Origin: Verrucomicrobiota bacterium
Lineage (GTDB): Bacteria; Verrucomicrobiota; Verrucomicrobiia; Limisphaerales; JADLHS01
Length of the DNA stretch: 55,133 nt
Assembly: GCA_013140495.1 (NCBI GenBank)
Contig: JABFSR010000073.1
Location: 1 to 55,133 of the forward strand
Direction of reading: 5' to 3'
Part shown: one piece after another, positions 9,263-21,318 of the stretch
How positions within the stretch are numbered: the first letter of the stretch is position 1
How the letters are laid out: each line of letters opens with the position of its first letter
Position numbers and translations under genes: made by a program
The notes under the pieces: model-generated
What the model was told of the DNA's origin: nothing
Seen by the model: only the letters and a program-made list of their open reading frames with translations
Database searches by the model: none

Positions 9263-10729
9263 ATGAAACCCCGTCATTCATTTCTCCTTGTGACCGCATT
9301 CCTGTTAAGCCTGTGTAGTTCACAGGCACAAGGCCCGGTCGTTATCAACAGTTCCCAAGTCCTGAATGACCGCAGCTTTCTACTTCTGTACAACGGCAAT
9401 CCCGGCACGAGTTACAGAATCATGGCGTCTGGCGATCTCGTGAATTGGGACACGCTGGCTTATCAAATCGCCGATGTTTCCTTCGGAGATTTTGCCTTCC
9501 TGGATCGAACCGCTCCTTTTCTTCGCGCGCGCTTTTATGCTGCGGGACTGACGGGTGGTGACGGGACGTTTCCCAACCTGAACATCACCGCTCCCACAGC
9601 AAACCAGATCGTCAATCAGTCCACGACGCTGTTGCAGGGAACTGCATCGGACGGCAGCGGCATTCGCGAGATCCGGCTTAACGACTCGATCATTCCGGGC
9701 ACGACGAGTTTCTCGACGCTGCTCACGCTTGTTCCCGGCACAAACCGTTTCCTTGTGTCAGCAACTGATTCAAGTCCCAACCGGAACCGCAGAAGTCAAA
9801 TCGTGCAGGTTCAGTATGCGCCAACGTTTCCAACGATTCTCATTGAACCCGCGAATCAAACCAATGAAGTCGGCACCACCGCACTGTTTGGTGTGGTCGC
9901 CACCGGCACCGAGCCGTTGAGTTATCAATGGCGCAAGGACGATGTGGACCTAGCCGACAGCGGACACTTTTCAGGCACGACGAGTTCGACCCTGGCGATC
10001 ACCAACGTAGGTGTGCGCGATGTGGCGGGCTATGCGGTTTTGATTTCCAATGCGAACGGTTCGGTCACGAGCAGCGTTGCCACGTTGACCCTGAAGACTC
10101 CGGCAGGATTGATTCCCGTCATCGGTCCCGGTTACGCCGAGAATTTCAACAGCATGGGAAGTGCAGGCACAACCACCCCGACGGGATGGTTTGTTGGCAC
10201 GGGAACGGGAGCCGTCGGTGGAACGAGCGTGATTGTGACTGCCGGCACTGCAACGGCTGGCGGCAATTACAACTTCGGTTCTGCGGGCAACTTCGATCGC
10301 GCGCTTGGTTCTTTGGCAGGAAACAACCTCCAGCGCGACACCGAGGCGCGGTTTATCAACGCCACCGGATCGAACATCACATCGTTCACTATCAGTTACA
10401 CCGGCGAACAGTGGCGGCAGGGAGGGGCGTCGGCTGTCAACAACGACCTAGTGATGCAATTCAGCACGAACGGAACGAACTTCACGGCGATGGGTGTCGA
10501 GTTTACCTTCAACACTCCGTTTGATACCGGCACGGCGGGCGGTGCCTTGGACGGAAACAACGCAACGAATCGAGTGACGGACATCGGGGGTGTTTATTTT
10601 CCGGCCTCAGTTGTCACAAACGCCGGGGTATTCTATTTGCGCTGGGCCGATGCGGATAGTGCGGGCACGGATCACAGCATAGCCATAGATGACTTGAGCG
10701 TAACGTTTACGTTCGAGGAAGTGCCCTGA
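9263..10729 (+). CDS. Secreted Ig-domain protein with TGEQWR-type C-terminal domain
   Basis: 488 residues from ATG 9263, preceded by GGAAAAG; the signal peptide is MKPRHSFLLVTAFLLSLCSSQAQ. Next come a short beta-rich domain (VINSSQVLNDRSF to RFYAAGL) resembling the C-terminal domains of other secreted proteins here, an Ig-like segment (NITAPTANQIVN), and an Ig domain (PTILIEPANQ, PLSYQWRKD). The C-terminal domain (about residues 290-488) has RALGSL, ISYTGEQWR, GALDGN and RWADADSAGTDHSIAIDDLS. The same domain is N-terminal in the exo-endo-phos protein at 3958-6018. No catalytic motif. Probably a secreted binding protein. It lies between the real mutS end and a mutS fragment. Confidence 0.8.
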   Translation: MKPRHSFLLVTAFLLSLCSSQAQGPVVINSSQVLNDRSFLLLYNGNPGTSYRIMASGDLVNWDTLAYQIADVSFGDFAFLDRTAPFLRARFYAAGLTGGDGTFPNLNITAPTANQIVNQSTTLLQGTASDGSGIREIRLNDSIIPGTTSFSTLLTLVPGTNRFLVSATDSSPNRNRRSQIVQVQYAPTFPTILIEPANQTNEVGTTALFGVVATGTEPLSYQWRKDDVDLADSGHFSGTTSSTLAITNVGVRDVAGYAVLISNANGSVTSSVATLTLKTPAGLIPVIGPGYAENFNSMGSAGTTTPTGWFVGTGTGAVGGTSVIVTAGTATAGGNYNFGSAGNFDRALGSLAGNNLQRDTEARFINATGSNITSFTISYTGEQWRQGGASAVNNDLVMQFSTNGTNFTAMGVEFTFNTPFDTGTAGGALDGNNATNRVTDIGGVYFPASVVTNAGVFYLRWADADSAGTDHSIAIDDLSVTFTFEEVP

Positions 10730-10747
10730 GCATTGCCGAAAGCTCGG

Positions 10748-13375
<2,628 letters not shown>

Positions 13376-13720
13376 GCGGCGGACACGTTAATGACCGACG
13401 GCGTGAACGTCGAAGGGAAACTGATGGGCGCGCTTTCAGTCACGCTGGCTACGAAGTGCGGCCAATTCATGGTTCGGGTATTCATGTGATGTGATTAATC
13501 CGTAATCACTCCGACGCTGTCCCCGTAATAATTGGGGGGATAGTTATCCACAAACTGCATGTGATTTCTTGACGCTGGTAACCAGCAATCTACAGTCGCT
13601 ATCAGATCACCGATACGGATCGAAATCACAAGTTCGGGATGAGCGCAGGGCTTTTCCCGAGGCAATGTATTTCAGAAATCTGCCGGGACACACAAGTAAG
13701 AAGAAAGACTCAACCAAGCT
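13376..13720. promoter_or_regulatory. 345-base divergent intergenic region with operator-like palindromes
   Basis: This gap separates divergent mutS and the giant gene. It holds TTGACG (13569-13574) and TACAGT (13591-13596) with a 16-base spacer, a plausible sigma70-type promoter for the giant gene. The perfect palindrome GCTGGT-A-ACCAGC (13574-13586) fills most of that spacer, as an operator would. A second inverted repeat, GTGATTA-N5-TAATCAC, is at 13491-13509. A lone TTATCCACA box is at 13544-13552. No small ORF is convincing. All assignments are pattern matches only. Confidence 0.4.
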
Positions 13721-16700
13721 ATGAAGGGGAAGAAATTGTTTCATGCGCATTCTGGGCATCTGGTCTTGGGTTCGAGGCGAACATGGCTCACAGCCATGTT
13801 ACTGCTCGCAGGTTTGACCTCCATATTTCGTGCGGAGGCTGGTGACGTCACCAACGTTGTTGCCGAACTTACTTTGCTCACGGTGACCAACTCGGCTGTG
13901 GGCTTGGAGACGTCCACCAACACCTTGACTTACAGTCTGGTGGATCCGCCTGTTGGTGCAGTGGTGGACACCAACGGTGTGATCACGTGGACACCGACCG
14001 AGGCGCAGGGTCCGGCGACGAATACAATCATTGCTGTTGTGACCGACGGTACAGCGAGCGTGACGAACCACTTTGTAGTGGACGTGACAGAAGTGAACGT
14101 GCCGCCCGCTGCATTCAATGACAGCTTCGTTGTCAGCGATGCTTCACTCACAGTCACAGCGCCCGGAGTCAAGGCAAACGACACGGATTCCGATCTCCCG
14201 GCAAACACGCTGACAGCTGTAGTGGTGAGTGGTCCTACTAACGGAGTGCTCAACCTGAGCAGCAACGGTGGGTTTGTTTACACGCCCAATTCAGGTTTCA
14301 TTGGGACGGATGCGTTCACATACATGGTGAATGATGGCCAGAGCAATTCCACTCCGGCCACGGCGACGCTCACAGTATTGGAGCAACCCTTCCGGATTAC
14401 TGCTTTGACCATCGCCAGCGGCCTGGCCACTGTGTCGTGGAATTCAAAGACGGGAAACACCTATCGCCTCCTTTACAAGGATGACCTGACAGCATCGAAC
14501 TGGAATCGGGTGACCGGAGACACCACGGCGACAAGTACGACGACAAACAAAACCACCTTTGTAGGCCAGGCGACGCGACGTTTTTATCGCGTCCAGTTGG
14601 TGACAAACACAGCGCCGGAGTTGCCGGTTCAAGGACTGAAAACCATCGCCGAACTCTCAACCCTGTCGGTGACAAATACAGCAACTGACACAGATTTGCC
14701 GGATGAACTCCTGACCTATTCACTGCTCAACGCCCCCCCAAATGCAGCGATTTCTGCCGTTGGTGTGATCACGTGGACTCCGACTGAAGCGCAAGGTCCG
14801 ACGACGAACAACTTCACGACAATGGTCACCGATCACGGCGGACTCAGCGCGACGAACAGTTTCAGCGTGATTGTGACGGAAGTGAACCAGCCGCCGCAGT
14901 TGCCAGATCAGACCAATGTGTTCGTCATCGCCGAACTGGCGTTGCTGACTGTGACGAATATGGCGACGGATTTGGACGAACCCGCCAATACGTTGACTTA
15001 CAGTTTGGTGAATGCCCCGGTTGGTGCAGTGGTGGATGGCAATGGTGTGATTACTTGGACACCGTCCGAGGCTCAAGGTCAGACAACCAATACAATAACG
15101 ACTGTCGCCAGCGACGGCAGCGATTCTGTGACAAATAGTTTCCTGGTGATTGTAACGGAAGTGAATCGTGCTCCGTCGCTCCCGCTGATTGGGCAGCAGA
15201 CAATTCCCGAATTGGTGACCTTGAACATAACCAACACGGCGACGGACCTTGACGAACCTGCTGATACGTTGACGTATTCACTCGTCAACGCTCCGGCCAA
15301 TGCAGCCATCTCTGTCACTGGAGTGATCACATGGACACCGACTGAAGTGCAAGGGCCGGGGACAAACTTGTTCACGACGGTCGTGACTGACAACGGAGGG
15401 CTTGGCGACACAAACAGTTTTATTGTTGTTGTGACGGAAGTGAACCTGGCACCGTCCTTGGCTGTGATTGGGGAGCAAACCGTGGCTGAGTTGACAACCT
15501 TGATCGTAACGAACACAGCGACGGATATGGACGAACCGGTGGGCCCGCTGACCTATTCACTAATAAGCGCGCCAGCCAATGCAGCGATCTCTACGAACGG
15601 CGTGATTACATGGATGCCGAGCGAAGTGCAAGGCCCCGCGACGAACACCTTGACCACAGTTGTGAGCGACGGGATCGCCAGTGCGACGAACAGTTTCGTG
15701 GTGGTGGTGACCGAGGTGAACCAGCCACCAACGCTTGGTGCGATAGGGCAACAAACTGTGGCTGAGTTGACGACCTTGACAGTAACGAACGCGGCAACGG
15801 ACTTGGACGAGCCTGCCAATCCGCTGACTTACAGTCTGGTTGATGCTCCAAGCGGAGCGTTGGTGGATACAAATGGCGTGATCAGTTGGACTCCAACGGA
15901 GTCTCAAGGTCCGACAACGAACCTATTCACAACGGTCGCGATCGACAACGGTGGACTCAGTGCCACGAACAGTTTCACCGTGATTGTAGCGGAGGTGAAC
16001 CAACCACCGGTGCTGGGTGTGATTGGACAGCAGACAGCAGCTGAGTTGACGACGATGACGGTGACGAATGTAGCAACAGACCTTGATCAACCGACGAACA
16101 CGTTGACCTATTCATTGATCACACCGCCCGCAGGCGTGGCGATTTCGACCAACGGCGTGATCACATGGACACCAACTGAAGCGCAAGGCCCTGTGACGAA
16201 CACGCTGACCACAGTAGTGAGTGATGGTATTGCTAGTGCCACGAACAGTTTTAGTGTGGTGGTAACGGAAGTAAACCTTGCGCCGACATTGGGAGTGATT
16301 GGCCAGCAGACAGTAGCCGAGTTGACGACATTGACCGTGACGAATGTAGCAACGGACTTGGACCAACCTGCGAACACGCTGATCTACTCACTGATCACAC
16401 CGCCCGCAGGCGTGACGATTTCTACCAATGGCGTGATTACATGGACACCGACCGAAGCTGAGGGACCCGCGACGAACATCCTGACCACGGTGGTGAGCGA
16501 CGGCATTGCCAGTGCGACGAACAGCTTCACCGTGATTGTGACCGAGGTGAATCAGCCGCCGACGCTGGGAGTGATCGGTCAGCAGACAGTAGCTGAGTTA
16601 GCGACCCTGACGGTCACGAACACAGCGACGGACCTAGACCAACCCGCCAATGTCCTGACCTATTCATTGATCACACCGCCCGCAGGCGTGGCGATTTCGA

Positions 16701-19700
16701 CCACTGGAGTGATCACTTGGACACCGACGGAAGCGCAAGGACCTGTGACGAACACATTGACCACCGTTGTGAGCGACGGGATCGCCAATGCAACCAACAG
16801 CTTTGTTGTTGTGGTGACTGAAGTGAATCAACCACCCACGTTGGGAGTGATCGGTCAGCAAACCGTGGCTGAGTTGGCGACTTTGACGGTGACAAACACA
16901 GCGACGGATTTGGACCAACCCGCCAATGTTCTGACCTATTCATTGGTCGCACCACCCTCCGGCGTGACGATTTCAACCACTGGAGTGATCACATGGACAC
17001 CGACTGAAGCGCAAGGGCCGGTGACGAACACATTGACGACGGTGGTGAGCGACGGAACTGCCAGTGCCACGAACAGCTTTAGTGTGGTCGTGACAGAAGT
17101 GAATCTTTCACCGTCGTTGCCGGTGATTGGACAGCAGACCGTAGCTGAGTTAGCGACCCTGACCGTAACAAATACCGCGACGGACCTGGACCAACCCGCG
17201 AACACGCTGACCTACTCATTGATAGCCCCGCCCGCAGGCGTGGCGATTTCGACCAATGGAGTGATCACTTGGACACCGACAGAAGCGCAAGGACCTGTGA
17301 CGAACACATTGACCACGGTGGTGAGTGACGGGATTGCCAGTGCGACAAACAGCTTTGTTGTTGTGGTGACGGAAGTGAATCAAGCGCCCACGCTGGGAGT
17401 TATCGGTCAGCAGACAGTGGCTGAGTTGACGACGATGACGGTGACGAATGTGGCAACGGACCTTGATCAACCGGCGAACACGCTGACCTACTCATTGGTA
17501 GCGCCGCCTGTGGGTGCGGCGGTATCAAGCAACGGCGTCATCACGTGGACTCCGACTGAGGCGCAAGGACCTGTGACGAACACCTTGACCACGGTGGTGA
17601 GTGACGGAACAGCAAGTGCGACGAACAGCTTTGTTGTCAGAGTTCTCGAAGTGAACATCCCGCCGGTGGCAGCCAACGACAACTACGCTGCAAGCAATGG
17701 TACACTAACAGTGAACGCGCCCGGCATTTTGCTGAATGACTCGGATGCGGATTTGCCAACGAATGTGCTGACCGCGGCATTGGTAAGTGGGCCGACCAAC
17801 GGTGTGCTTACATTGAACAGCAACGGCGGATTTGCTTACACCCCAAATTTTGGTTTCGGAGGCGTTGATGGTTTTACTTACCGTGCCCAGGACGCCACGA
17901 GCAATTCTGCTCCGGCAACTGTGACGATAACAGTCACCGCGCCACCGGTCATCACGGGCCAGCCTGTCAGCCAGACCGTTGTGGTGGGCACCAACGCCAG
18001 CTTCTTCGTCGCCGCGTCGGGATCCGCGCCGCTTAGTTATCAATGGCGGAAAAATGGAACGAACGTCTCCGGTGCAAACAATTCGTTGCTGACACTCTCG
18101 AACGTGCAGACAAACGATGCGGGGAATTTTCAAGTCGTGATAACCAACATAGTCGGCGCTGTCACAAGTTCTGTGGCCACGCTCACGGTGAACGTACCTG
18201 GCAATTGCAATCTGCCGGCTGGCATGGTCGGCTGGTGGCCGGGCGAGGGGAACGCGGCCGACACTGCCGGCACAAACAACGGCACGCTTCAAGGGGGCGC
18301 CACGGCGTCTGCGGCGGCCTTTGTGGGCTTGGGATTCACTTTTGATGGAACAAACAGTTACGTTTCGATTCCGGATGCTGCGGCGTTGAAGCCGACCAAT
18401 CTCACCATTGAAGCGTGGGTGAAATTCAATTCGTTGGACTCAGCAGGTTCGGCGAGTGCTCCGGCGGGACTTCAATACATCGTATTCAAGAAGAACAGCC
18501 GCACTACCGCCTCCGAGGGATTTCTGCTCGGTAAGAACCGCGGCACGAGTGGCGACAACTTTTTCTTTGCTGTAACATCTGCGGCTGGAGTCCAACTGGA
18601 TATTTCATCCACGACGCTCGTGCAAACAGGGGCGTGGTATCACGTCGCGTGCGTGCGCGGTCTCAACACGATTCAACTGTTCGTAAACGGCCAGTTGCAG
18701 GCGCAGACGGCGGTGACGTTTGCGCAGGACTATGGTAACGTCCCGATGATGTTTGGATCATCGGGCCAGGCATTCGACCGGAAGTTCAAAGGCATGTTGG
18801 ACGAGGTGTCGTTATACAACCGTCCGTTGTCCTCGAATGAAATCGCCGCCATCTATGCCGCTGGCGCGTCCGGCAAATGCTCAGGACCATCAGCGCCGAG
18901 CATCATCACGCAGCCGGCAAACCAGACTTACACACTGAATGGAAACGCAACCTTCTCCGTGACGGCAGTCGGTACGGCGCCGCTCGGCTATCAGTGGTAT
19001 CGCGATGGCTTCCTCGTGTTTAATGACGCTCGCATTTCCGGTGCAACAAACTCCACGCTTGCGATTACCACACTCCAGCCCGGCGACATTGGGAATTATT
19101 CCGTTGTGGTATCGAACAGTCTTGGCACGGTGCAAAGCGCGGTGGCATCGCTCAACACCGGCGTCGCGCCGGTGAACGACAACTTTGGGGCGGCTATATC
19201 AATTGGCGGAACTTCCGGCACCATCTCCGGCAACAACGCGAACGCGACGAAACAATCCGGTGAACCGAATCACGCGGGCAACACTGGCGGCCCGTCTGTC
19301 TGGTACAACTGGACTGCGCCATCCGCCAGCCCGGTCACGATTGACACGAGTTTGAGCGCCTTTGACACGTTGCTCGGAGTTTATACCGGCAATGCGGTCA
19401 ACGCGCTGACCGTCGTAGCGACCAACAATAACATCAGCACAAACAATTCCCGCAGTCGTGTCACATTCACGCCCGTGGCAGGAACGGTTTATCACATCGC
19501 TGTGGATGGGGCGGGCGGGGCGAACGGAAACATCGCGCTGCGTTGGGTGCAATCGAGCGTGGCCTTGCCGGATCTCATGATTCTTGGATCGGCGGTGAAT
19601 CCGCGCATTGTGACGGAGACGTTTGCTTCGGGAAGTTGCGCGGTGGCGGAAGGGCTTATACCCGCCGGCACGCGCAAAATAATCCGGTTCGACACGCAGA

Positions 19701-21250
19701 CGGTGAACCAGGGCAACGCGGATTTGTTCTTCGGCAATCCGGCGAGCAATCCATTGTTCGTCTATGCGCCATGTCACGCGCATTATCATTTTCAGAATTA
19801 CATGTCCTACCGGTTGCGTTATGCGAACGGGCAGATTGCGGCCACCGGTCTGAAAGTTGGCTTCTGCGTTCTGGATGTGTTCCGTTTCAGCGGCGGCTCT
19901 GCTCCAAATGCGCTCTACACCTGCGTGAATCAAGGTATTCAACAGGGATGGGGTGATCTCTACGATTCCACACTCGACGGCCAGTGGATTGACATCACGG
20001 GACTGCCCGATGGCAGTTACACGATGGAGATGGAGGCCAACCCGCTCGGCATCATCCAGGAATCCAACTATGGCAACAACGTGACGATAGTTCCGATTAC
20101 CATCGGCAACAGCAGCGCGCCGCCGGCGAACAATAATTTCGCAGGCGCGCAGACGTTGCTGGGCACATCGCCCAGCGTCACGGGTACGACAACCAATGCC
20201 ACGAAGGAAGCCGGTGAGCCGAATCACGCCGGAAACGCAGGCGGCCATTCCGTCTGGTACAACTGGACTGCGCCCGCCACGAAGGCCGTGACCATTGATA
20301 CGATTGGCAGTGCCTTCAACACGTTGCTCGGCGTTTATACCGGCAGTGCGGTTGGTAGTTTGAGTCTGGTCTCGAGCAACGACGACATCGTGGCAGGCAG
20401 CAGCTTGCAAAGTCGTGTGACGTTCAATGCCACGGCAGGCACCCTGTATCGCATCGCCGTGGACGGATCCAACGGCGCGTCCGGCAACATCATCCTCACG
20501 TTGAATCAGACCGTTGCGAACGACAGTTTTGCGGCGTGCATCTTCACTGGCGGCATCCTCGGCTCAATCTCTGGCAGCAGTGTTGGCGCAACCAAGGAAA
20601 CCAACGAACCGAATCATGGCGGCAACACCGGTGGTCACTCCACCTGGTTTTGTTGGACTGCGCCGGTCGGTGGCACGGCAACGTTTGATACCACCGGCAG
20701 CACGTTCAACACATTGCTCGGGGTTTATACCGGCACATCCGTGGACACGCTCACGCTCGTCGCGGGCAACGATGACATTGATGCGACAACAAATCAGTTA
20801 AGCCGCGTCACGTTCAACGCCGTTGGCTTGACCATGTATCGCATCGCGATTGACGGTTTCAACGGTGACTCCGGCAACACGATGCTGAACTGGAGTCTTA
20901 CTGCTGGCGGTTCACTTTTGTCATTCCAGGCCTCGGCTCTGTCTTATCCCGAACCGATTCCAGGCGGCGCGGTGATGAGTTTCAATTTGTTGCCCGAGGG
21001 AATGTGTCAGCTTGGCATTACCGGCAAGCCGCAACAGCGATATACCGTCGAACGTTCCTGTGATCTGGCGCATTGGGTGCCGTTGGCCACAACCATGGCG
21101 GACATAACTGGCAAGGCATGGTTCACTGACAAATCCGCCCGCCACTTGCAGACCGGCTCTGGCGATTCGGTCTGCGGCTCGGGTCAGGTTATTGGAGTGG
21201 CGGTTTCGGCAACGGAGGCGAGATTCTACCGCGCAGTGGAAGTGCCGTAG
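13721..21250 (+). CDS. Giant secreted repeat protein with embedded lysyl oxidase domain
   Basis: 2509 residues with an N-terminal signal sequence (about 1-41). Domains in approximate order: one putative-Ig (He_PIG-type) repeat, a cadherin-like domain (FNDSF...GVKANDTDSD), a fibronectin-like segment, eleven more He_PIG repeats (about 301-1312), a second cadherin-like domain, Ig (1408-1492), LamG (1494-1720), Ig (1723-1814), a PPC-like domain with EPNHAGN and VWYNWTAP (1815-1945), a lysyl-oxidase domain (about 1947-2128), two more PPC-like domains (2134-2395) and a C-terminal domain. The lysyl-oxidase part keeps the copper triad CHAHYH (His 2019, 2021, 2023), the Lys of GLKVGFC (2045) and the Tyr of DLYDSTLDGQW (2081), which align with the lysine tyrosylquinone pair of animal enzymes. 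It may oxidise amines on surface polymers; the substrate is unknown. Confidence 0.88.
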   Translation: MKGKKLFHAHSGHLVLGSRRTWLTAMLLLAGLTSIFRAEAGDVTNVVAELTLLTVTNSAVGLETSTNTLTYSLVDPPVGAVVDTNGVITWTPTEAQGPATNTIIAVVTDGTASVTNHFVVDVTEVNVPPAAFNDSFVVSDASLTVTAPGVKANDTDSDLPANTLTAVVVSGPTNGVLNLSSNGGFVYTPNSGFIGTDAFTYMVNDGQSNSTPATATLTVLEQPFRITALTIASGLATVSWNSKTGNTYRLLYKDDLTASNWNRVTGDTTATSTTTNKTTFVGQATRRFYRVQLVTNTAPELPVQGLKTIAELSTLSVTNTATDTDLPDELLTYSLLNAPPNAAISAVGVITWTPTEAQGPTTNNFTTMVTDHGGLSATNSFSVIVTEVNQPPQLPDQTNVFVIAELALLTVTNMATDLDEPANTLTYSLVNAPVGAVVDGNGVITWTPSEAQGQTTNTITTVASDGSDSVTNSFLVIVTEVNRAPSLPLIGQQTIPELVTLNITNTATDLDEPADTLTYSLVNAPANAAISVTGVITWTPTEVQGPGTNLFTTVVTDNGGLGDTNSFIVVVTEVNLAPSLAVIGEQTVAELTTLIVTNTATDMDEPVGPLTYSLISAPANAAISTNGVITWMPSEVQGPATNTLTTVVSDGIASATNSFVVVVTEVNQPPTLGAIGQQTVAELTTLTVTNAATDLDEPANPLTYSLVDAPSGALVDTNGVISWTPTESQGPTTNLFTTVAIDNGGLSATNSFTVIVAEVNQPPVLGVIGQQTAAELTTMTVTNVATDLDQPTNTLTYSLITPPAGVAISTNGVITWTPTEAQGPVTNTLTTVVSDGIASATNSFSVVVTEVNLAPTLGVIGQQTVAELTTLTVTNVATDLDQPANTLIYSLITPPAGVTISTNGVITWTPTEAEGPATNILTTVVSDGIASATNSFTVIVTEVNQPPTLGVIGQQTVAELATLTVTNTATDLDQPANVLTYSLITPPAGVAISTTGVITWTPTEAQGPVTNTLTTVVSDGIANATNSFVVVVTEVNQPPTLGVIGQQTVAELATLTVTNTATDLDQPANVLTYSLVAPPSGVTISTTGVITWTPTEAQGPVTNTLTTVVSDGTASATNSFSVVVTEVNLSPSLPVIGQQTVAELATLTVTNTATDLDQPANTLTYSLIAPPAGVAISTNGVITWTPTEAQGPVTNTLTTVVSDGIASATNSFVVVVTEVNQAPTLGVIGQQTVAELTTMTVTNVATDLDQPANTLTYSLVAPPVGAAVSSNGVITWTPTEAQGPVTNTLTTVVSDGTASATNSFVVRVLEVNIPPVAANDNYAASNGTLTVNAPGILLNDSDADLPTNVLTAALVSGPTNGVLTLNSNGGFAYTPNFGFGGVDGFTYRAQDATSNSAPATVTITVTAPPVITGQPVSQTVVVGTNASFFVAASGSAPLSYQWRKNGTNVSGANNSLLTLSNVQTNDAGNFQVVITNIVGAVTSSVATLTVNVPGNCNLPAGMVGWWPGEGNAADTAGTNNGTLQGGATASAAAFVGLGFTFDGTNSYVSIPDAAALKPTNLTIEAWVKFNSLDSAGSASAPAGLQYIVFKKNSRTTASEGFLLGKNRGTSGDNFFFAVTSAAGVQLDISSTTLVQTGAWYHVACVRGLNTIQLFVNGQLQAQTAVTFAQDYGNVPMMFGSSGQAFDRKFKGMLDEVSLYNRPLSSNEIAAIYAAGASGKCSGPSAPSIITQPANQTYTLNGNATFSVTAVGTAPLGYQWYRDGFLVFNDARISGATNSTLAITTLQPGDIGNYSVVVSNSLGTVQSAVASLNTGVAPVNDNFGAAISIGGTSGTISGNNANATKQSGEPNHAGNTGGPSVWYNWTAPSASPVTIDTSLSAFDTLLGVYTGNAVNALTVVATNNNISTNNSRSRVTFTPVAGTVYHIAVDGAGGANGNIALRWVQSSVALPDLMILGSAVNPRIVTETFASGSCAVAEGLIPAGTRKIIRFDTQTVNQGNADLFFGNPASNPLFVYAPCHAHYHFQNYMSYRLRYANGQIAATGLKVGFCVLDVFRFSGGSAPNALYTCVNQGIQQGWGDLYDSTLDGQWIDITGLPDGSYTMEMEANPLGIIQESNYGNNVTIVPITIGNSSAPPANNNFAGAQTLLGTSPSVTGTTTNATKEAGEPNHAGNAGGHSVWYNWTAPATKAVTIDTIGSAFNTLLGVYTGSAVGSLSLVSSNDDIVAGSSLQSRVTFNATAGTLYRIAVDGSNGASGNIILTLNQTVANDSFAACIFTGGILGSISGSSVGATKETNEPNHGGNTGGHSTWFCWTAPVGGTATFDTTGSTFNTLLGVYTGTSVDTLTLVAGNDDIDATTNQLSRVTFNAVGLTMYRIAIDGFNGDSGNTMLNWSLTAGGSLLSFQASALSYPEPIPGGAVMSFNLLPEGMCQLGITGKPQQRYTVERSCDLAHWVPLATTMADITGKAWFTDKSARHLQTGSGDSVCGSGQVIGVAVSATEARFYRAVEVP
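14620..17655 (+). repeat. Eleven tandem 276-bp putative-Ig repeats
   Basis: Units of about 92 residues recur with the core ELTTLTVTNTATDLDQPAN, LTYSL, GVITWTPTEAQGP, TVVSDG, ATNSF and VVTEVN. Counting the WTP/WMP positions gives eleven in this array, plus one isolated copy near 13990. Units 7-11 are the most alike, suggesting the array grew recently at its 3' side. Each unit is a putative-Ig (cadherin-like) fold acting as a spacer. Confidence 0.9.
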
Positions 21251-21318
21251 CCCCAACCCCAAGCTCTGAACGCCAATATCGAAGGAAATAGCGCGCTGTA
21301 GGCTTGCCGCTACCTGGG

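Noticed and set aside
13544..13552. A perfect TTATCCACA DnaA box between mutS and the giant gene
   Set aside because: Only one copy, no AT-rich unwinding region and no dnaA/dnaN neighbours; one or fewer such 9-mers is expected by chance in a window of this size.
14620..17655. CRISPR-like regular spacing of similar sequences
   Set aside because: The period is 276 bp, the repeats are coding throughout and there are no short palindromic repeats with unique spacers or cas genes.
19199..20410. A 403-residue minus-strand frame opposite the lysyl-oxidase region
   Set aside because: No domain or start signal; the plus strand carries clear PPC-like and lysyl-oxidase motifs through the whole stretch.
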